DNA of 64,000 nt from Conus ventricosus (lineage: Eukaryota; Mollusca; Gastropoda; Neogastropoda; Conidae). Under the pieces are notes generated by a model. That model made no database searches, was not told where the DNA came from, and saw only the letters and a program-made list of their open reading frames with translations. Positions 23,220 through 37,300 of this stretch are shown in pieces (within the stretch, counting starts at the first letter, position 1; every line of letters begins with the position of its first letter). Location: NCBI GenBank assembly GCA_018398815.1, contig CM031614.1, positions 44,251,714 to 44,315,713 of the forward strand, written 5' to 3'. The position numbers were made by a program, and so were the translations under genes.

Positions 23220-23628
23220 ACCTCTCTCTCTCTCTCTCTCGAAATGCTTGTATTCTTATGTGACTTTCTCTCTCTTCTCTCTCTTCTCTCTCTCTCTCTC
23301 TCCCTCTCTCTCTCTCTCTCTCACGGTTCTGCTGGAATGACTTGATTTTTTATCCATATGATATCCATATGATATCCTCTCCTACTGGGCTATCATTATG
23401 CATTTCCCTCCTCCATTTGTGCTTTATTTCTAACCCCCCCCCCCCCCCCTCCCCCGGTGTTTCAAAATTGATTGTCTTGTATCTCTTTGGAATTTTCTGA
23501 TTGTCAGATTGATCTAAACATGCTCTCTTATCGCACCCACTCTAGCCTCTTTCTCCCCCACCCTCTCTCTCCCTCTCTCTCTCCCTCTCTCTCTCTGCAG
23601 GCTTACCCCGCACTCCCTTCGCTCCTGC

Positions 23629-23660
<32 letters not shown>
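23220..23660. repeat. (CT)n microsatellite blocks
   Basis: CT/TCTC-rich tracts at about 23222-23241, 23264-23323, 23562-23598 and 23630-23659, with poly-C runs at about 23434-23455 and 23659-23672. The Leu/Ser-rich frames they create are artefacts. Confidence 0.85.
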
Positions 23661-23661
<1 letters not shown>

Positions 23662-23671
23662 CCCCCCCCCC

Positions 23672-23880
23672 CTTTTTTAAATGTTAATCCCGTATTGTAT
23701 TGTAGTTCTAGTCACTTTTGCATGCTTCCTTTGTTACCTTTTATTTTATATTGTTGACCCTACACAGGGTGAGGACTGGATGTAAAAAAGCACATCAGTG
23801 CATATCTATTATCCTCGTAAATAAAGAATTTTGTCTTTGTCTTGTCTTGTCTCTCTCTCTCTCTCTCTCTCTCGCTCTGT
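23672..23880 (+). repeat. 3' end of a LINE or SINE with (TTGTC)n tail and (CT)n
   Basis: An AATAAAGAATTTTG motif at about 23820-23833 is followed by TCTTTGTCTTGTCTTGTC and then a CT run to 23872. Such short-tandem tails after AATAAA are typical of poly-A-less LINE/SINE 3' ends. No coding part is attached. Confidence 0.5.
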
Positions 23881-24070
23881 TCAATGTGTTTTTTTTACCC
23901 TTCAAATTCATATATGCGTCAATGTTAACATAGAAACAACTGACCCACACTTTTATGTATTTTTGAAGATAAGTATATGCGTGAAAGGTTTCGTAAGTTT
24001 TAGTCGCTAGTCTTGCTTAGATAGTTGCTAGTCATGCTTTGTCCCTAAGCGGGGCAAGGGCCGGATTAAA

Positions 24071-24134
24071 AAAAAAAAAAGCAAAAAAAAAAGCATGGGT
24101 TTGCTTTTCTGTTACCCTTGGAAATAAAGATTAT

Positions 24135-24182
<48 letters not shown>

Positions 24183-24195
24183 TACACACAGCGGC
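24071..24195. repeat. Poly-A tracts followed by (CT)n(CA)n microsatellite
   Basis: Two A-runs at 24068-24091 follow the phrase GGGCAAGGGCCGG, possibly a SINE poly-A tail. A (CT)n run at 24137-24167 leads directly into (CA)n to about 24189. Confidence 0.75.
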
Positions 24196-24224
24196 TCAAG
24201 GCACAACGCTAGTTTACAATATTT

Positions 24225-24720
24225 CTTTTTCTTCTTCGTACTCTCAGACAGGAACCTCTGAGGCACTGACAAAGGCTGCTGTACGGCGGAGGCCCTCCAG
24301 AAATCCATAGAGCTTCTCCTTCGTCGATATGCTGGTAGGCCAGGTCTCTGCTCAAAGTTTTTCATGTGTGGGACAGTCTTGCAGGAAGTGTTCCACAGTC
24401 ATTGGGGCTGTACCGAATAATGGGCACCCTGTAAACTTGCCAATCTGGAATTTTGTGAAAATGTGGAGTTTGAGTCTGGAGCGCCCTGTTCTCAGTCTCA
24501 CAATACTCACTTGGTCTGGTCTGGGTAGCAGGTAATACGCATCCTTTTTTTTTTTGTTGAAGTCTGGGCGCTGCTCAAGCCATATTCTTTTCTTCTACTT
24601 CTCCTTGATAATACTTTTGGCTTCATCAAAGGAGACGTCCAGTTCCAGTTGCAGATGACGGTGTTCTCAGTGGATGGCTGCAGAATGGCCAGGGCAAAGA
24701 CAAGGGAGTCATGTTCCTTC
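24225..24720 (-). mobile_element. C-terminal fragment of a LINE polyprotein with Cys/His motif
   Basis: On minus, the frame from about 24540 reads SIVRLRTGRSRLKLHIFTKF. It continues GKFTGCPLFGTAPMTVEHFL and QDCPTHEKLRAETWP, then KLYGFLEGLRRTAAFV, and ends near 24245. The C-x-x-[CF]...H-x(4)-C arrangement before LR is the terminal zinc-knuckle-like motif that ends many LINE polyproteins after the RT and RNase H region. One Cys of the knuckle is Phe here. Upstream sequence on minus (24720-24540) carries further indel-broken pieces. There is no RT domain, so this is a 5'-truncated 3' end. Confidence 0.62.
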
Positions 24721-24834
24721 GTCTACAATATGAGGCTCGAAGTAAGAGTAGGGTAAAACAGCTGGGTGGTCTGAGAGCAAACACTGTGGTTTAGCATGTT
24801 CGTTCTACGTCACTTTTTTTTCCAGTTGTGCATG

Positions 24835-24935
24835 CGTGCGTGCGAGTGTGTGTGTGTGTGTGTGGTGTGTGTGTGTGTGTGTTGTGTGTGTGCGTGTGTA
24901 TGTGTGGTGTGTGTGTGTGTGTGGAGCTCTCTTGT
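24835..24935. repeat. (GT)n microsatellite
   Basis: Imperfect GT dinucleotides from about 24845 to 24931 with GCGT and GTGGTG interruptions. Confidence 0.9.
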
Positions 24936-25066
24936 CTGATCTCTCACTTTACTGGCGATACAGTTGTTGCGATCACTTCTTTATTTTATTTCTCTATGAA
25001 AATTGACATAAAAATATCTCAAAATACAACTACGTAACAAAATTTTCTGTTCTTTGTGGTTCACTT

Positions 25067-25258
25067 CCAGTTGACTGTTTTACGAGGTATGGGAAACGGA
25101 TTCTTCAGATACGATTCGGAAATGGCATCCAGCCTACGCACGCATGCTTCTCTGTAATCCATGTCAAACGGGGATGGGTTTAAGTAACAATACATGGAAA
25201 TCATCTGCCCACACCCAGAGATACATAGTGAGGGCTGAATAGTGGAAGAAAAAGACAA
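25067..25258 (-). other. Possible coding fragment, unrecognised
   Basis: A 65-residue frame on minus has protein-like composition: FDMDYREACVRRLDAISESY, then LKNPFPIPRKTVNWK and a stop. I recognise no family. It could be a retroelement scrap or a terminal exon of an unknown minus-strand gene. No splice-linked partner was found. Confidence 0.25.
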
Positions 25259-25259
25259 A

Positions 25260-26835
25260 CATTTATGACCGACTGATTGACTAACACTGTGATGATCAGA
25301 CTTATACCCAACAGTACAAACGGAAAAAAAAATATCAAAAGATTAAAACCAAGTAATTGAACTGCTACGGCTCGAGTTTTCCCCTATACTGTATACTCAG
25401 CCTGATGGATAAGTGAGCATGCAACTTCGAAACACTCAGAACTTCAGTTGTAATCATAAGCACAGTACACATCATCATTATCGGATCATTGTTGTCGTCG
25501 TTGTTGTTGAAGGATGAGTGGTTATCTCTGAATTACATACAAAATACCAGTTAAACTTGAAACTGCCAGCTGGAGAAGGAATAGAGGGTGGGGATGGGGG
25601 TGGGGGGTGTTGGGAAAGTTGGGAGGGATTGGGAGGATCGAATTAGCGAGTGGGTTATAAGATTCCCTTTTTTTTTGTTTTGTTGTTCTTGTTTTTTTGT
25701 TATCATGCACGGAAAGAAGCTAAACTTTGTATGTACAAGTTTAAGACTAAAACCCCGAATTTAGGCACAGTCAAAAAGCTCTAGGAAGATTTTTTTTGTT
25801 TTGTTCGACCTTTCACTAGTTCATTAAAAAAAAAAAACGAGTTCCACTGTTGTTTTCATGTCTCCAGCTAGGTTTCTATGTTTACCTAGCCGTCCCACCC
25901 CTCCAGAACTTACTGATTTTTCAGATACCCTATTTCATTAGTGTGAGGGAACCCAGTATCTGACTGGTAGAAGTCATGGTTGAGGAGGGAAGAGAACTGC
26001 TCCAAAGAAGGAGCACAGACTACCTCCCTTGGGAGTCCGTGGGACTGTCGCAGGTTTCTTTTCTGCAGATGGGTGGTTGGGGGTATTTGGTGCACCACGA
26101 TGAGGCTGTAGCCGAGTTTATACAAGATGATCAGTGTGACCTTCCTTCTCATGTTGAATGGCTTCTTCAGCTCATTTCGTTATATGTGCAGGCTCTCACT
26201 GTTGTTACCATCAGACTCATCGTATGTCCTCTTTCACCAACACACACACACACACACAGAGTCACACACACACACACACACACAGCTACAATTTAGTAAT
26301 CTTTATTTGTTCCATCATTTCAGTTTGACATCAACTATATTTGTCATTAAAAAAAAAAAAAATCAGTATTACATTTCAACCTAGATTTCATTTAGTATAA
26401 AAAATGTCAGAAATTAGCACAGAGCATCTACAATTCTGGAGTGTATGCGAACAATAAGCAAAAGGATCAGATCCTGTACACAACCGACAGGCAGGCCGAC
26501 GCATCCACAACACCTCTTCCCTCCGGTCTGAATCCATGCAATTGGTTACCACATCACAAGGAGAGAAAGGATATGCCAGGGGTTCCCTTTCCATCCCATT
26601 CTCAGTGATATGTTCTATGAGGGTCAAAATGAAATGCTACAGGCGATTTCTAAATCAATGACAGAAAGGGCAGCTTGCAATGTTTTGACAGAAAAGAGCT
26701 GTCATGATTTAAAAGGAGAACAACAACAACAACAACAAAAATAGGGAGGGGGGAGGGGGGGGGGGAAGACAAATGATACTTATATATTGTCCATGACAAT
26801 TCTCATGAAAATGAAATGATAGCATGTTCATGAGA

Positions 26836-26879
<44 letters not shown>

Positions 26880-28850
26880 CAACACAAATATAGTGTGGGA
26901 GCTTACAGTTTACAGTCAGCCATCCCAAAAGTAACACCAGTTTGATCATTTAATGAAGAATAGCATACTCTTGAGTAAGTGTGTAAGTTCTTTCTTAGGG
27001 TATGGATGCTGTTCTCTTTCCTTTTCTCTCTCTCTCTCTTAATCTTTGAAATCCTCTTTGACTGTTTCATTGTCACTGAACAGCCTTAAAGTTCTTTTGG
27101 CCGACTTCTATTCTGACATCTTTCATGTCAGTAGCACCCCCCCCCCCCTCCCCCCGCCTTCTGTTCTTTTCTTTTCACCCCTTTCTACTGCCGACACCAT
27201 TTCCAGTTCTATGGCAATGTTTCTCAACGTCAAAACACTTCATGGAAAGCAGAATGACAGGACAGGGAATCATAATTTCGCAAAACAACAACAAAATCTC
27301 TCAATTGTGACAAAAGAAGTGTAGTACCTGTCATCTTTGCAGCCCATCCTTCCCCCCCCCCCCCCCCACCCCCCAATGCAATTCATTGGCGTCAATTATT
27401 CTGCACCTTTTAGATGGGTTCTTTTTGTTGTAAAGTATTTAGCAAAAACAATTGTGAAGTATTTAACCAACACACACGTATTCCAAAATTCTTGATGTTT
27501 CAATCATCAGACTGTAGGAGATCTTTCTTCCAGTACTGCTGCTGCTATTACAGGGCACGAAGCAATCAGATTCTATACAACCAATAATCCACAGAAATGA
27601 AAACTAAGCCTGAGGTTATCAATTTACAAGACACTAAGCTCAAGCACACAGGCAAAACAGCATTTACATCATTCCTGGATCCAGACAGAGCATATGCGTG
27701 CGCAAGACAGAAAGACAGCTCATGCTTATATTTCTCTTCATTACACATACACACTTTTGGATGCATGTACTAAACAGGATGTTGATGAAATAAGTTTGTG
27801 TTTATTCTTCTGGTAACTTCACATCTATGATTTGGATGTCTGTTTTAAAGCACATTACAGCTGAAGGTTCACTTTACGCAGACATGCATGTTAACTTCAT
27901 CTGATGAATGAAATACAACTCAATGGTCTGGTACACTATACTCTGATCTTCCTAACAACTGATCGCATATAGGACACACAAACTCACTGTAGTTTGATCC
28001 ATAAACTCTCCCATCTTTTTGACAACTCATTGCAAATACTGAACACACAAACTCATGGTAGCATTATCCATAAACTCATGAAAAATAAATGCGTAATAAA
28101 ATAGAAATCTGGTAAAAGCAAGCAAACAAACACACACACATGCACACACCAAAAAGCAACTCTGAAAAAAATATTATCTTTGACCTATAAATACAAAAAT
28201 TACTGACAAGATTCTGTGCAACAATACATTCCTTTTCATCTGAATTACATCATACTGAAAGCATACTCTACAATTTCTTAACAATGTTTGACATGAAGAG
28301 GAAATGACAATCACCAAGTTTCTTTATCATCCCATTCCTGCAAATGAGCAAGAATCACAACCATGCCTAAACACAATAAATGTTGTTCCACTTCCATATT
28401 CTGCTATGTTCACTCATCACTAAGTCAAAAAGTTAGCTTCCCTTATAAAATGCATGACAATTCAACAACAACCTGTAACTTGACTTTACATACAGGTTTA
28501 ATCAATGAAAACACTTTATAAGAAAACCAAAGCTTTAAAAATCAAAACAATACATAAACCACAACCCTCAAGAACTGCAAATACCTGTACAAAGGTTCAC
28601 AACAAACATGAGCAGTTAACTGTAGCATGTAGCACATATATCACAAAAGATGGAATTGATCAAAACTGATCAGATCCCACTGTTTCTGAAATGCTCTACA
28701 CACAATGGGCTGTACAAACAAGTAGCACAGCATGTGAACAGGGCATGTCAGCATGCATGTCACAGTTTGAAATGGGTAACAGACCAAGGCAATTGTTAGA
28801 TTCGCACAAGAAAAAGACAGACAGCTGTTTTCTTATCACTAAACGTGAGA
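25260..28850. other. No gene recognised; simple repeats
   Basis: This stretch contains a G-rich segment at about 25585-25640, (CA)n at 26240-26284, poly-A at 26349-26361, (CAA)n at about 26722-26738 next to a G-run (26743-26765), (AG)n at 26837-26876, and C-runs at 27138-27155 and 27352-27374. The frames at 25976-26296 and 26388-26627 show no recognisable domain. Some of it could belong to long untranslated sequence. Confidence 0.4.
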
Positions 28851-28859
28851 GACTGACCA

Positions 28860-30480
28860 ATGATATATCTCTAGGCACAGAAAAGACTAACAATCTGAAA
28901 GATATATGTCTCTCATCATTACTAGCCTTAGGAGAGACTGTCTACGATCTGACAGAGATGTAGGCCATCCCTAGTCACAGAGGAGACTGTCTTTCATTTT
29001 AACAATCTGTCTGATGTGTACCTCATCACCCGCTGCAGGAAACTCATCATCTCCCTAGCCACAATAAATACAGACACTCTGACAGATAATATCCTGTCGC
29101 TAGCCATTGGAGAAACTAACAATTTGACAGATGATGTATCCCATCACTACCCATTGGAGAGACTGTCAACAAACTGACCAATGTTTCTGCTATCACTAGC
29201 CATATGAGACTATCAATCTGACTATCATTGTGGATAATGTCATGCAATAGGAGAAAACCATATAACAAGCTGACAGATGTGCTTGCCATCACCAACTGTA
29301 GGCCAGGCTGTAAAACTATAGGACAGTTATGTATCTCATCACCAGCCTTACAGTGACTGTCTACAATCTGACCTGTATATGATATCACTTGCCAGAGAAA
29401 AAAAAAAAACATTTAAATTACAGGGACTGTGGTAACTGGTACTTGCTGATAAAACACCATTTGCAAAAGCAGAATATTGACATTTTTATGAGATGCCAGT
29501 CCCATGGTCTGGTTTATCACGCTGGAACCGGCAGCTACATAGTACATAGCAGCAGAGGCTGCTTCACAATGAAAACATCTAATGATCAATGTATACCGCT
29601 AATGATCTATGTATACCTTAATTTTTAAGGCACCGTATGAATCATGATCAAATCAAACTAGTTCAGTTCCACTGCTTTGTTCGTAGTGGCATTTTGAGGT
29701 CAGTGCTTTACATTACATTGAGGCCTACGTCATGTTCTTTTGGTTCTGACACTAAATAAAAAATGCCTGCTCTTTCTTCTCTAAAAAGACTGCAGTGCCG
29801 TCAGCCGTCATTGAATTTTTCATGATCTAGACCCGAGACCGCTACAGAAGGGGGAAACCAACAAAAATCAATACTTTCCTCAGCAACAAACAAGCAAAAC
29901 CAGATTCTGATGGTGTGGAAAAAAGTACAAAGGTCAAGTCCCCCATCACCTTTAACAGACTGTGGTAAAATGCAATCCTGTCCTGGATCCCTGTTTCAGC
30001 ATACAGATGTCGTATGTTGTCACTGGTTTTCTGCTTCTCTGGGACAGGTTCTGATACTGGTTGTTATGGGACAGAGTTGGGAAGTCAGTGCGGTGACCGT
30101 TTTTCAAAATTCCCACCATGATCACTGCATCCAACAACCTGACAGATGTTGATGCATCCCTAACTACATGAAAGGGTGACTAACATTAGTAACGACCTGA
30201 CAGGTATGTATCCCATCATAAATTGTTGGCGAGATGATTAATCTGACACATGTGTATCCCATCATAAATTGTTGGTGAGATGAATAATCTGACAGATATG
30301 TATCCCATCATAAATTGTACGGGAGGCCGACTATTTAACACATGTGTACTCCATCATCGGCCTTAGGAGACTGTCTACCATCTGACAGATGTGTATGCCA
30401 TCACCAGCCATAAAAGAAACTGTCTATAATCTGACAGATGTGCATCTCCATCACTAGCGGTAGTCCTGACAGACTGCCTA
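28860..30480. repeat. Strongly diverged minisatellite (unit about 45-60 bp) in two blocks
   Basis: Recurring words GGAGAGACTGTC, ATCTGACAGATGTGTA and CCCATCAC appear in the same order at irregular spacing from about 28860 to 29390 and again from about 30150 to 30475. The second block has a more regular part at 30195-30330 built on TCCCATCATAAATTGTTGG. An unrelated 0.75-kb stretch without features separates the blocks. Confidence 0.6.
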
Positions 30481-30599
30481 ACAAGCTGACATTGTAACTC
30501 AACAACTGCTAATGAAGTCAGATCCCCCCATCAGACAGCTGGATAGATGACTACCAGGATCCCCAGCAATCCTTGCTATACAACACTCACTGCGGAAAG

Positions 30600-31412
30600 A
30601 GGCCATTGGCACTGTTTGTCTGACAGGCCAGAGGCATCACGAGTGTCTAAGACAGGTCGGTGGCACTGTCAGTGTGTGAGAGAGACCAATGGCACTTTCA
30701 GTGTCTAAGAGAGGCCAATGACACTGTCAGTGTTTGAGAGAGGCCAATGACACTGTCAGTGTATGAGAGGCCAATGACACTGTCAGTGTTTAAGAGAGGC
30801 CAATGACACTGTCAGTGTTTAAGAGAGGCCAATGACACTGTCAGTGTTTAAGAGAGGCCAATGACACTTTTAGTGTTTGAGAGAGGCCAATGACACTGTC
30901 AGTGTTTGAGAGAGGCCAATGACACTGTCAGTGTTTGAGAGCTCTAGGCCAATGACACTGTCAGTGATTGGTAGAGGCAAATGGCATTTTTAGTGTTTGA
31001 GAGAGGCCAATAACACTGTCAGCGTTTGAGAGGCCAATGACACTGTCAAAGTTTGAGAGAGGCCAATGACACTGTCAATGTTTGAGAGAGGCCAATCGCA
31101 CTGTCAGTGTTTGAGAGAGGCCAATGGCACTGTCAGTGTTTGAGAGAGGCCAATGGCACTGTCAGTGTTTGAGAGAGGCCAATGACACTGTCAGTGTTTG
31201 AGAGAGGCCAATGACACTGTCAGTTTTTGTGAGAGGCCAATGACACTGTCAGTTTTTGTGAGAGACCAATGACACTGTCAATGTTTGAGAAAGGCCAATG
31301 ATACTGTCAGTGTTTGAGAAAGGCCAATGACACTGTCAGTGTTTGAGAGAGGCCAATGACACTGTCAGTGTTTGAGAAAGGCCAATGACACTGTCAGTGT
31401 TTGAGAGGCCAA
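30600..31412. repeat. 29-bp minisatellite
   Basis: The word AGGCCAATGACACTGTCAGT recurs every 29 bases, completed by GTTTGAGAG, for roughly 27 copies. Copies at the left edge and around 30930-31080 vary most. A few units are shorter and lack one GA pair. No coding potential is claimed. Confidence 0.92.
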
Positions 31413-34354
31413 TCTTGCCAAGAATTTGGACAGTTCAGGTAACAGCTGTCTACCGTCAGTTGTTTTTTGTTTTTTCATTATATGAACATGAATTTTACAC
31501 CATTTACCATAACCACACCATTCCTATCATTCTCATGAACCGTTATTCCATTTTGTTTCTGAACCATGTACACTTAAGTAAACCATAAAAACTTAAGTAC
31601 TTGCTGACAAAAAATCTTTGCTGATTTAAAAGAACTTGGAAGGCTATGTAAATATACTGTCACGATTTTATGAACCAACTCAGTAGGTAAATCTATGTAG
31701 CCATGTGAAAACTGTTTTAAGTCTTGTGTTAGTCAACAAGGCTGCGACAGACTGGAGTCAGGATGAAAAATCCAGCAAGCATGCTAGTACATGCCAGGTC
31801 CAGAAAAGATATGGTCTTCTTTTCCCCCATCAAATCTGACAAGCATGATCCTATTCCTACTATGGTGCTATGCCCTGGAGTACAGAGTGGTGGAATACGG
31901 ATTCATAATATATAAACATCACTCAGCTTATAACTAAGATCTTGACAATAGTAAATATATGCACAACTGTATTACATCACCCAGCTGTTCAGTTCTTTCA
32001 AGGGAAAAAAACAACTCCCTTCTGCCTTGATCTGATCTTTAAAAGAGTAGTGAAGCTATGCTTATGTTACTGGTTAAAGAACTCACTTTCAAGTGCGTTA
32101 CTACTATAATCAATCCTGCAAGCACAAACAGCATTCCTCTGTACAAGAAAGTTCCACATCACTTTGGCATAGAAAAGCATCCGCTTATGCTACTTGGAGT
32201 TTGGTGGGAGAAACGAATATCAACAACAGTCGTCATCAGAAGAAAGATGCCGCAAGATACACAAACTCAACAGTTCCTGATCAGGTTCCCTCCTTGTGGA
32301 GGGGACAGAGAACACAGCAGAAGAGAAAGGTCGGAAAATCCTTGAGTGCATCCATTTCCTTGCTTTTTTTTGGAGGGGTTCAACAATAACAAGATGCAGA
32401 GAACAGCACAAGAGGAAAGAACAGGCCCCACCACTGGCCAGCACAACCTTCTCTCTCCACTGACTGAACTGACAACGAAGCACATTTTAGCATGACAAAA
32501 AGGAGACATCCTGTACACACAAGAAGAGCAGCACATCAGATTCATCTGTCACAAGTCACCTCAGATTTCTGAGCACATTCGGCCACCATTCATCCGCTCC
32601 CTTTCTTGCAGAGCGCACAGCATGCACGCTTCTTAGAGTACAGGATAGTCACACATCAGCAAGCTACATCAGCACAGAATAAATAGGATCCTGTATACAT
32701 AGTAATCACATCCTCCAGCCAGGAACCAGCTCACTGTACACATACAAACCAAAGCAGCAACAATACCAACAAACATGATATTTTGAAAATTCAACAAAAA
32801 CACCCAGAACATTCCGCTTGCCGTGTGCAGACTCTAACGTGGCCGGCAAATGTACCCACCTCCGTTTGTTTCTCATTTCTGGCTTTGCCAGCAAGCCCAT
32901 CTTCACTGGCTCACACTAATTCAGCCAACGCAAAGCTCTTCACCCAAACACCTCATTTGGTTCAAGTGGTCAGAGTGGATTCCTTGCACATGCTCCTCCC
33001 GCACCTAGAGAACAGTACCCTCCGCCATAAAGGCAACTGGTCAACACTTCTGCTGCTGCATGTACTTCACTCTTGGAACACTCTTTACACTTGCCGTTGT
33101 GTGAAAAAAAAGTACTGCTTTTAAAATTCAAGAACTCGTGACTGTGATCAGAAGAGATAAATGGAGAATATATAAATGCCCTGCCGTTTACTTCTATCCC
33201 TCAAGTTTCCCTGTCAATAGGGATGTCCGAGAATTACCCTTCCACCTGTCAATACAGATCTCTCAAATAGACCCTGTATCTCCGTCCTTTCAAACTACCT
33301 CAGGTCTCTGTATAGAACACTACTCCAAGGTACAAACAAGTAAAGTTCAGCAACAAACTATTGTGCATGTTCTTCCACTCCTGGTCCTCTGTTGTGAAGG
33401 GCACCCTTAAGTCAAACTGCAGAGACTTTGGGAACCTGGACCTTCTCCAGACAAAACACATCACCACTGGACGTGTGTATCTTCACAGTAATGCACTGGG
33501 AATGACACAGTCTGTACACAGTCTCCTCCGTTTTCCTCCTGAACTTGTCGATCCACAGTGTCGGCAGCATGTCTTCCTTTTCTGTAGTGGTAACGCTGCT
33601 ACATATCTGCTTATTTCAGAATGTAGCTTTTTTTTCTGAGCAACCAGGACTGGTCTGTTGTGTCTATTATACAAAGTCATCTGTGATGTCATTGGTGTTG
33701 GTAACAAACTGATATTGATCAAGTCACTCATCACAGCCCACCTCATAACCATGCACATAATCTGATTCATAGCATTGAGCACAATCATCTTCCACGCTGA
33801 AGAAGAACGCAGTAAACGTAAGTGAAAAATCCATTCACCCTCTGATCAACCACACTGGCTGTCTCTGAACAGCGGTCCTGGCCAGCTCACCTTAGAATTT
33901 CTTTTTGTGGTCTGTGCTGAATAAATGGGAAAACTGAACACTTCACACAAACTGTTCTAAGATGAAGATAATGCAATACATACTTGATCTGATTAAAATC
34001 ATTCATGATGATGTGACTGTTTCAAAAGCTGCTCAATATCCATTGCATTAACTTAAGCCATATTATTCTAATGCCACACAATAACATACATGTCTAAGTA
34101 GGCATATCTGTTACATCTTATGATTACCCCAGTGATACAAATGACAGTATCACCATCAAAGCAATAAAGACGCACCTAAAAAAAACAAAACTAATAGTAG
34201 GCTCTAAATTGCAGCAATCTTTGGAATACCCACAGAAAAAAACATACTGCCACATAATTAGCTTCTGGCAGGTCATCAGGTAATTTTCCTGCAAGACCTT
34301 GTGATCATGAAATGTACTCTGAAAAGAAATGGCCAAAAGCATCATACGCATACT

Positions 34355-34385
<31 letters not shown>

Positions 34386-37300
34386 CACAGCTGTTGCTAA
34401 AGAAAAGAAAATCAAAAGTTTTAAAACTAATCATCAAAAACCCGGATGACTGCAGTTTCATGGGTGCAACTGCTCAAGACTGAAGAACTAGTTGGGGTCC
34501 ATGAGCCTTCTGCACACTGGTTTGGTTCAGGGGCAGCTTCTTTCTCACTACCATCTTACAGAGAAACACAAACTGCATGCTTATGTTCAACAACCAACAG
34601 TGCTTTGCTCCAATAGGTTTTCCTGGATAAGAAAGTTCCTTTCAGCTTAGAAAAGATAAACGTTTCCTTGCACATTTTCTACCGACATTTCTTTTTGCCC
34701 CTTTCTTCTTGTCTTTGTTTTCTTCTTTGTTTTCTTTTTTCTTTTTCTTTTTTGATAATCTGACAGAATATCTGTTTCTGGAAATTCCAAAAATGACAGG
34801 TTTCTGTCGAAACAGAAAGTAGTTGTGCCCATGCAGGTTTTATTTTTTGTTTTTGCTTTTTTTTAACCACAATAAAGACATAAGAATAATTGGTATATAT
34901 GTGGTATAAAGAATGCATTGACCTATCAGCGGAGATTCCATAAATTGTAAAATTTTCACATAGCGTAGCTGCCAACCTGCTGCAATCAAATTTCAGGAAC
35001 CAGGGTGGGCTGACGAAGGGCAGTTGGCTCTTGGCTCAGCGCATTTTTAACCCCTACTGCTTTAGCTGATTATTGTGGGACTTAAAAACAAAATGCGCTT
35101 TCCACAACATATGATAACCAGAATCTATAAAATAACATTCAGGCTTTATTCTGCAACACTACCTATCAGTCCTATGATTTAAAAACGACCCTCAAGATTT
35201 TAAACAAAACTCAGAAATTGTGGATATTTACACAAAATCTGGGACATTGTGAACGATTTCTAAAGTAGGGGCATTCCAGAAAAATTGTGATAAATTGGCA
35301 GCTATAATAAATACCTTGTCAGAAAATATTAAGAACCTAACCGTTACAAAAAAAAACCAACAGTGATATACATGTATATAAATGCTGCGGTAATAATACT
35401 GGTTACAACTTATACACACAGGCTTTCCTAGTTGTACTGTTTCAATACCCTCAGCATTGTATTTCAGTTTCACATCTTTTTTATGTTATCCTTCCATCAG
35501 AAGTTTTGTTCTTCCTCAGAGAGACCCCTCACCCTACTTAATACCAACAACTGTATGAAATGATTTTTTACCCAACTGACAATTTTGCAGATCCAGCATC
35601 TGAAGGCTCGCTGTACTTTATACCAATGCTACTGCACCTATGGAAATTTTACCTGGTGACCTTTGACCCTACTGAATTTCTAATATCCAGTGATACAGTC
35701 AGTTTTAGAAGAAGAAACGTTCAAGGTCTTGAGATATAATTTTCCTCGTCATTCCTCTCACATGCATTGAAGAAACTTCAGTTTCTACTGCATCCTGTTT
35801 GAACGCATGATATTCTTGATTTAACAATCCCCCCAAGTTTTCCAAGTCCGTTACAGCTCTTCAATGCCATTCTTGTCTTTATTTACTAGCTTTATAACAG
35901 TACACATACTGTGATCTTGAGCCATTCAGGAATTTCCAGTTATTTAACTTTTCCGTAAAATACATTTGGGGTGTTTCTGATCATTTTGTCTAATTGACAG
36001 CTTCTTTTTCATGCAGCCAATCTGACAGCAAGTCAAACACAGCATCCATATGCATAAACATCTTTTGAATAATATTACACTTATCAAACCTTTCCTCTCC
36101 ATTATTGCTGATTTATTGCTTTTAACAAGTTCTCTGACTGGTGTTGAAAACTTTGATTAGCAGGGAACAACAGACATGCAACACACGCACTGCGCATATA
36201 CACCTTCACTTCAGATATACACTACCCAAGTGGGTATACCATCTACAGACACAAGCTATGACAAAGAACTGAACAAAAGCCAAAATACTAGCCACAAAGA
36301 CAGCGCATGTAGCAGGGTTTAACCAAGCTGCCAAACTGTAAACCACACAAAAAAAATTAAACAAGAGAAAATGTACAGATGCAGCCAGAAAGAAAGAGTG
36401 CCACAATGAACTAAACATGAAGTGCAACAGTGCAGACAGACCTGCACAACGGACCCACAGCGCATGTTCCTAATTGTGGGCCGACCACTGCACGAGGTCT
36501 TTTCCTACACAAATGCAGCAGCTGTCAGCCTCACGCTTTAAATGTCACAAACTGAAAGTTGTTGCATGAAAACCGCTCAGGTCTCATTTCTGAAGACAAC
36601 CTGACTTTTGATCTGTGAATAAGTCCCGACATCTAGCCAAAAGACAATCCATGGCTGATCTGTGTATATGCGATCTGTTACATGTCTCTCAAACTTCTTC
36701 TAAGTTGTTGTGAAAGCATTCTGTCACGATCCCTATATTGTCACTTGTCTCTGACCCCTAAACATACTCATTCTGTTACTGAACCGAGTTTTTGTTTTAC
36801 AGACTGCAACAGACTGCTACAGTCCAGGACCAAACTACTGAATTGGCTTTCTTTGTTAGGGGTGGGTGTGTGGGTGGGTGGGGGGGGGGGGGGGAGGTTA
36901 AGGGTGAGGGTGAGGGTGGGTTGAGGAGGGTAGGCGGGTGGATGAGGGAGGGTGAGGAATGAGAGGGGGTGGGGGAGTGGGAGGAGAGAGGGAGAAGGGG
37001 GAGGGGGAGGGTCATGTGAATTTTCATTTTACAAGTTCAGATGGAAGATCAGCAGTCAATTCTCAAGTGTCTGTAGTATTCACTGCACACTTCTGGTACA
37101 GTTTTGGCGTTGGCATCTGTGATAAGGACATGCCCCCCAGTGTGAACACATGGAGATAAAGCTGATCAGGTGGAATTGCTCCACACAGGAAGGACAGCGG
37201 ATGGCCAGACCGGTCAACACGGGAAGGGTGGACAGAAAAGAGAAACTGGAGAAGGGCTCTGAATGAACTCAGGGCTACGGATGATACATGCACTTCCAGA

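Noticed and set aside
23086..23933. Ser/Leu/Pro-rich frames
   Set aside because: Translations of (CT)n and poly-C tracts.
26127..26384. Possible exon with VHHDEAVAEFIQDD-like sequence in the overlapping frame at 25976-26296
   Set aside because: No matching family, no convincing splice sites in phase, and the frame runs into a (CA)n tract.
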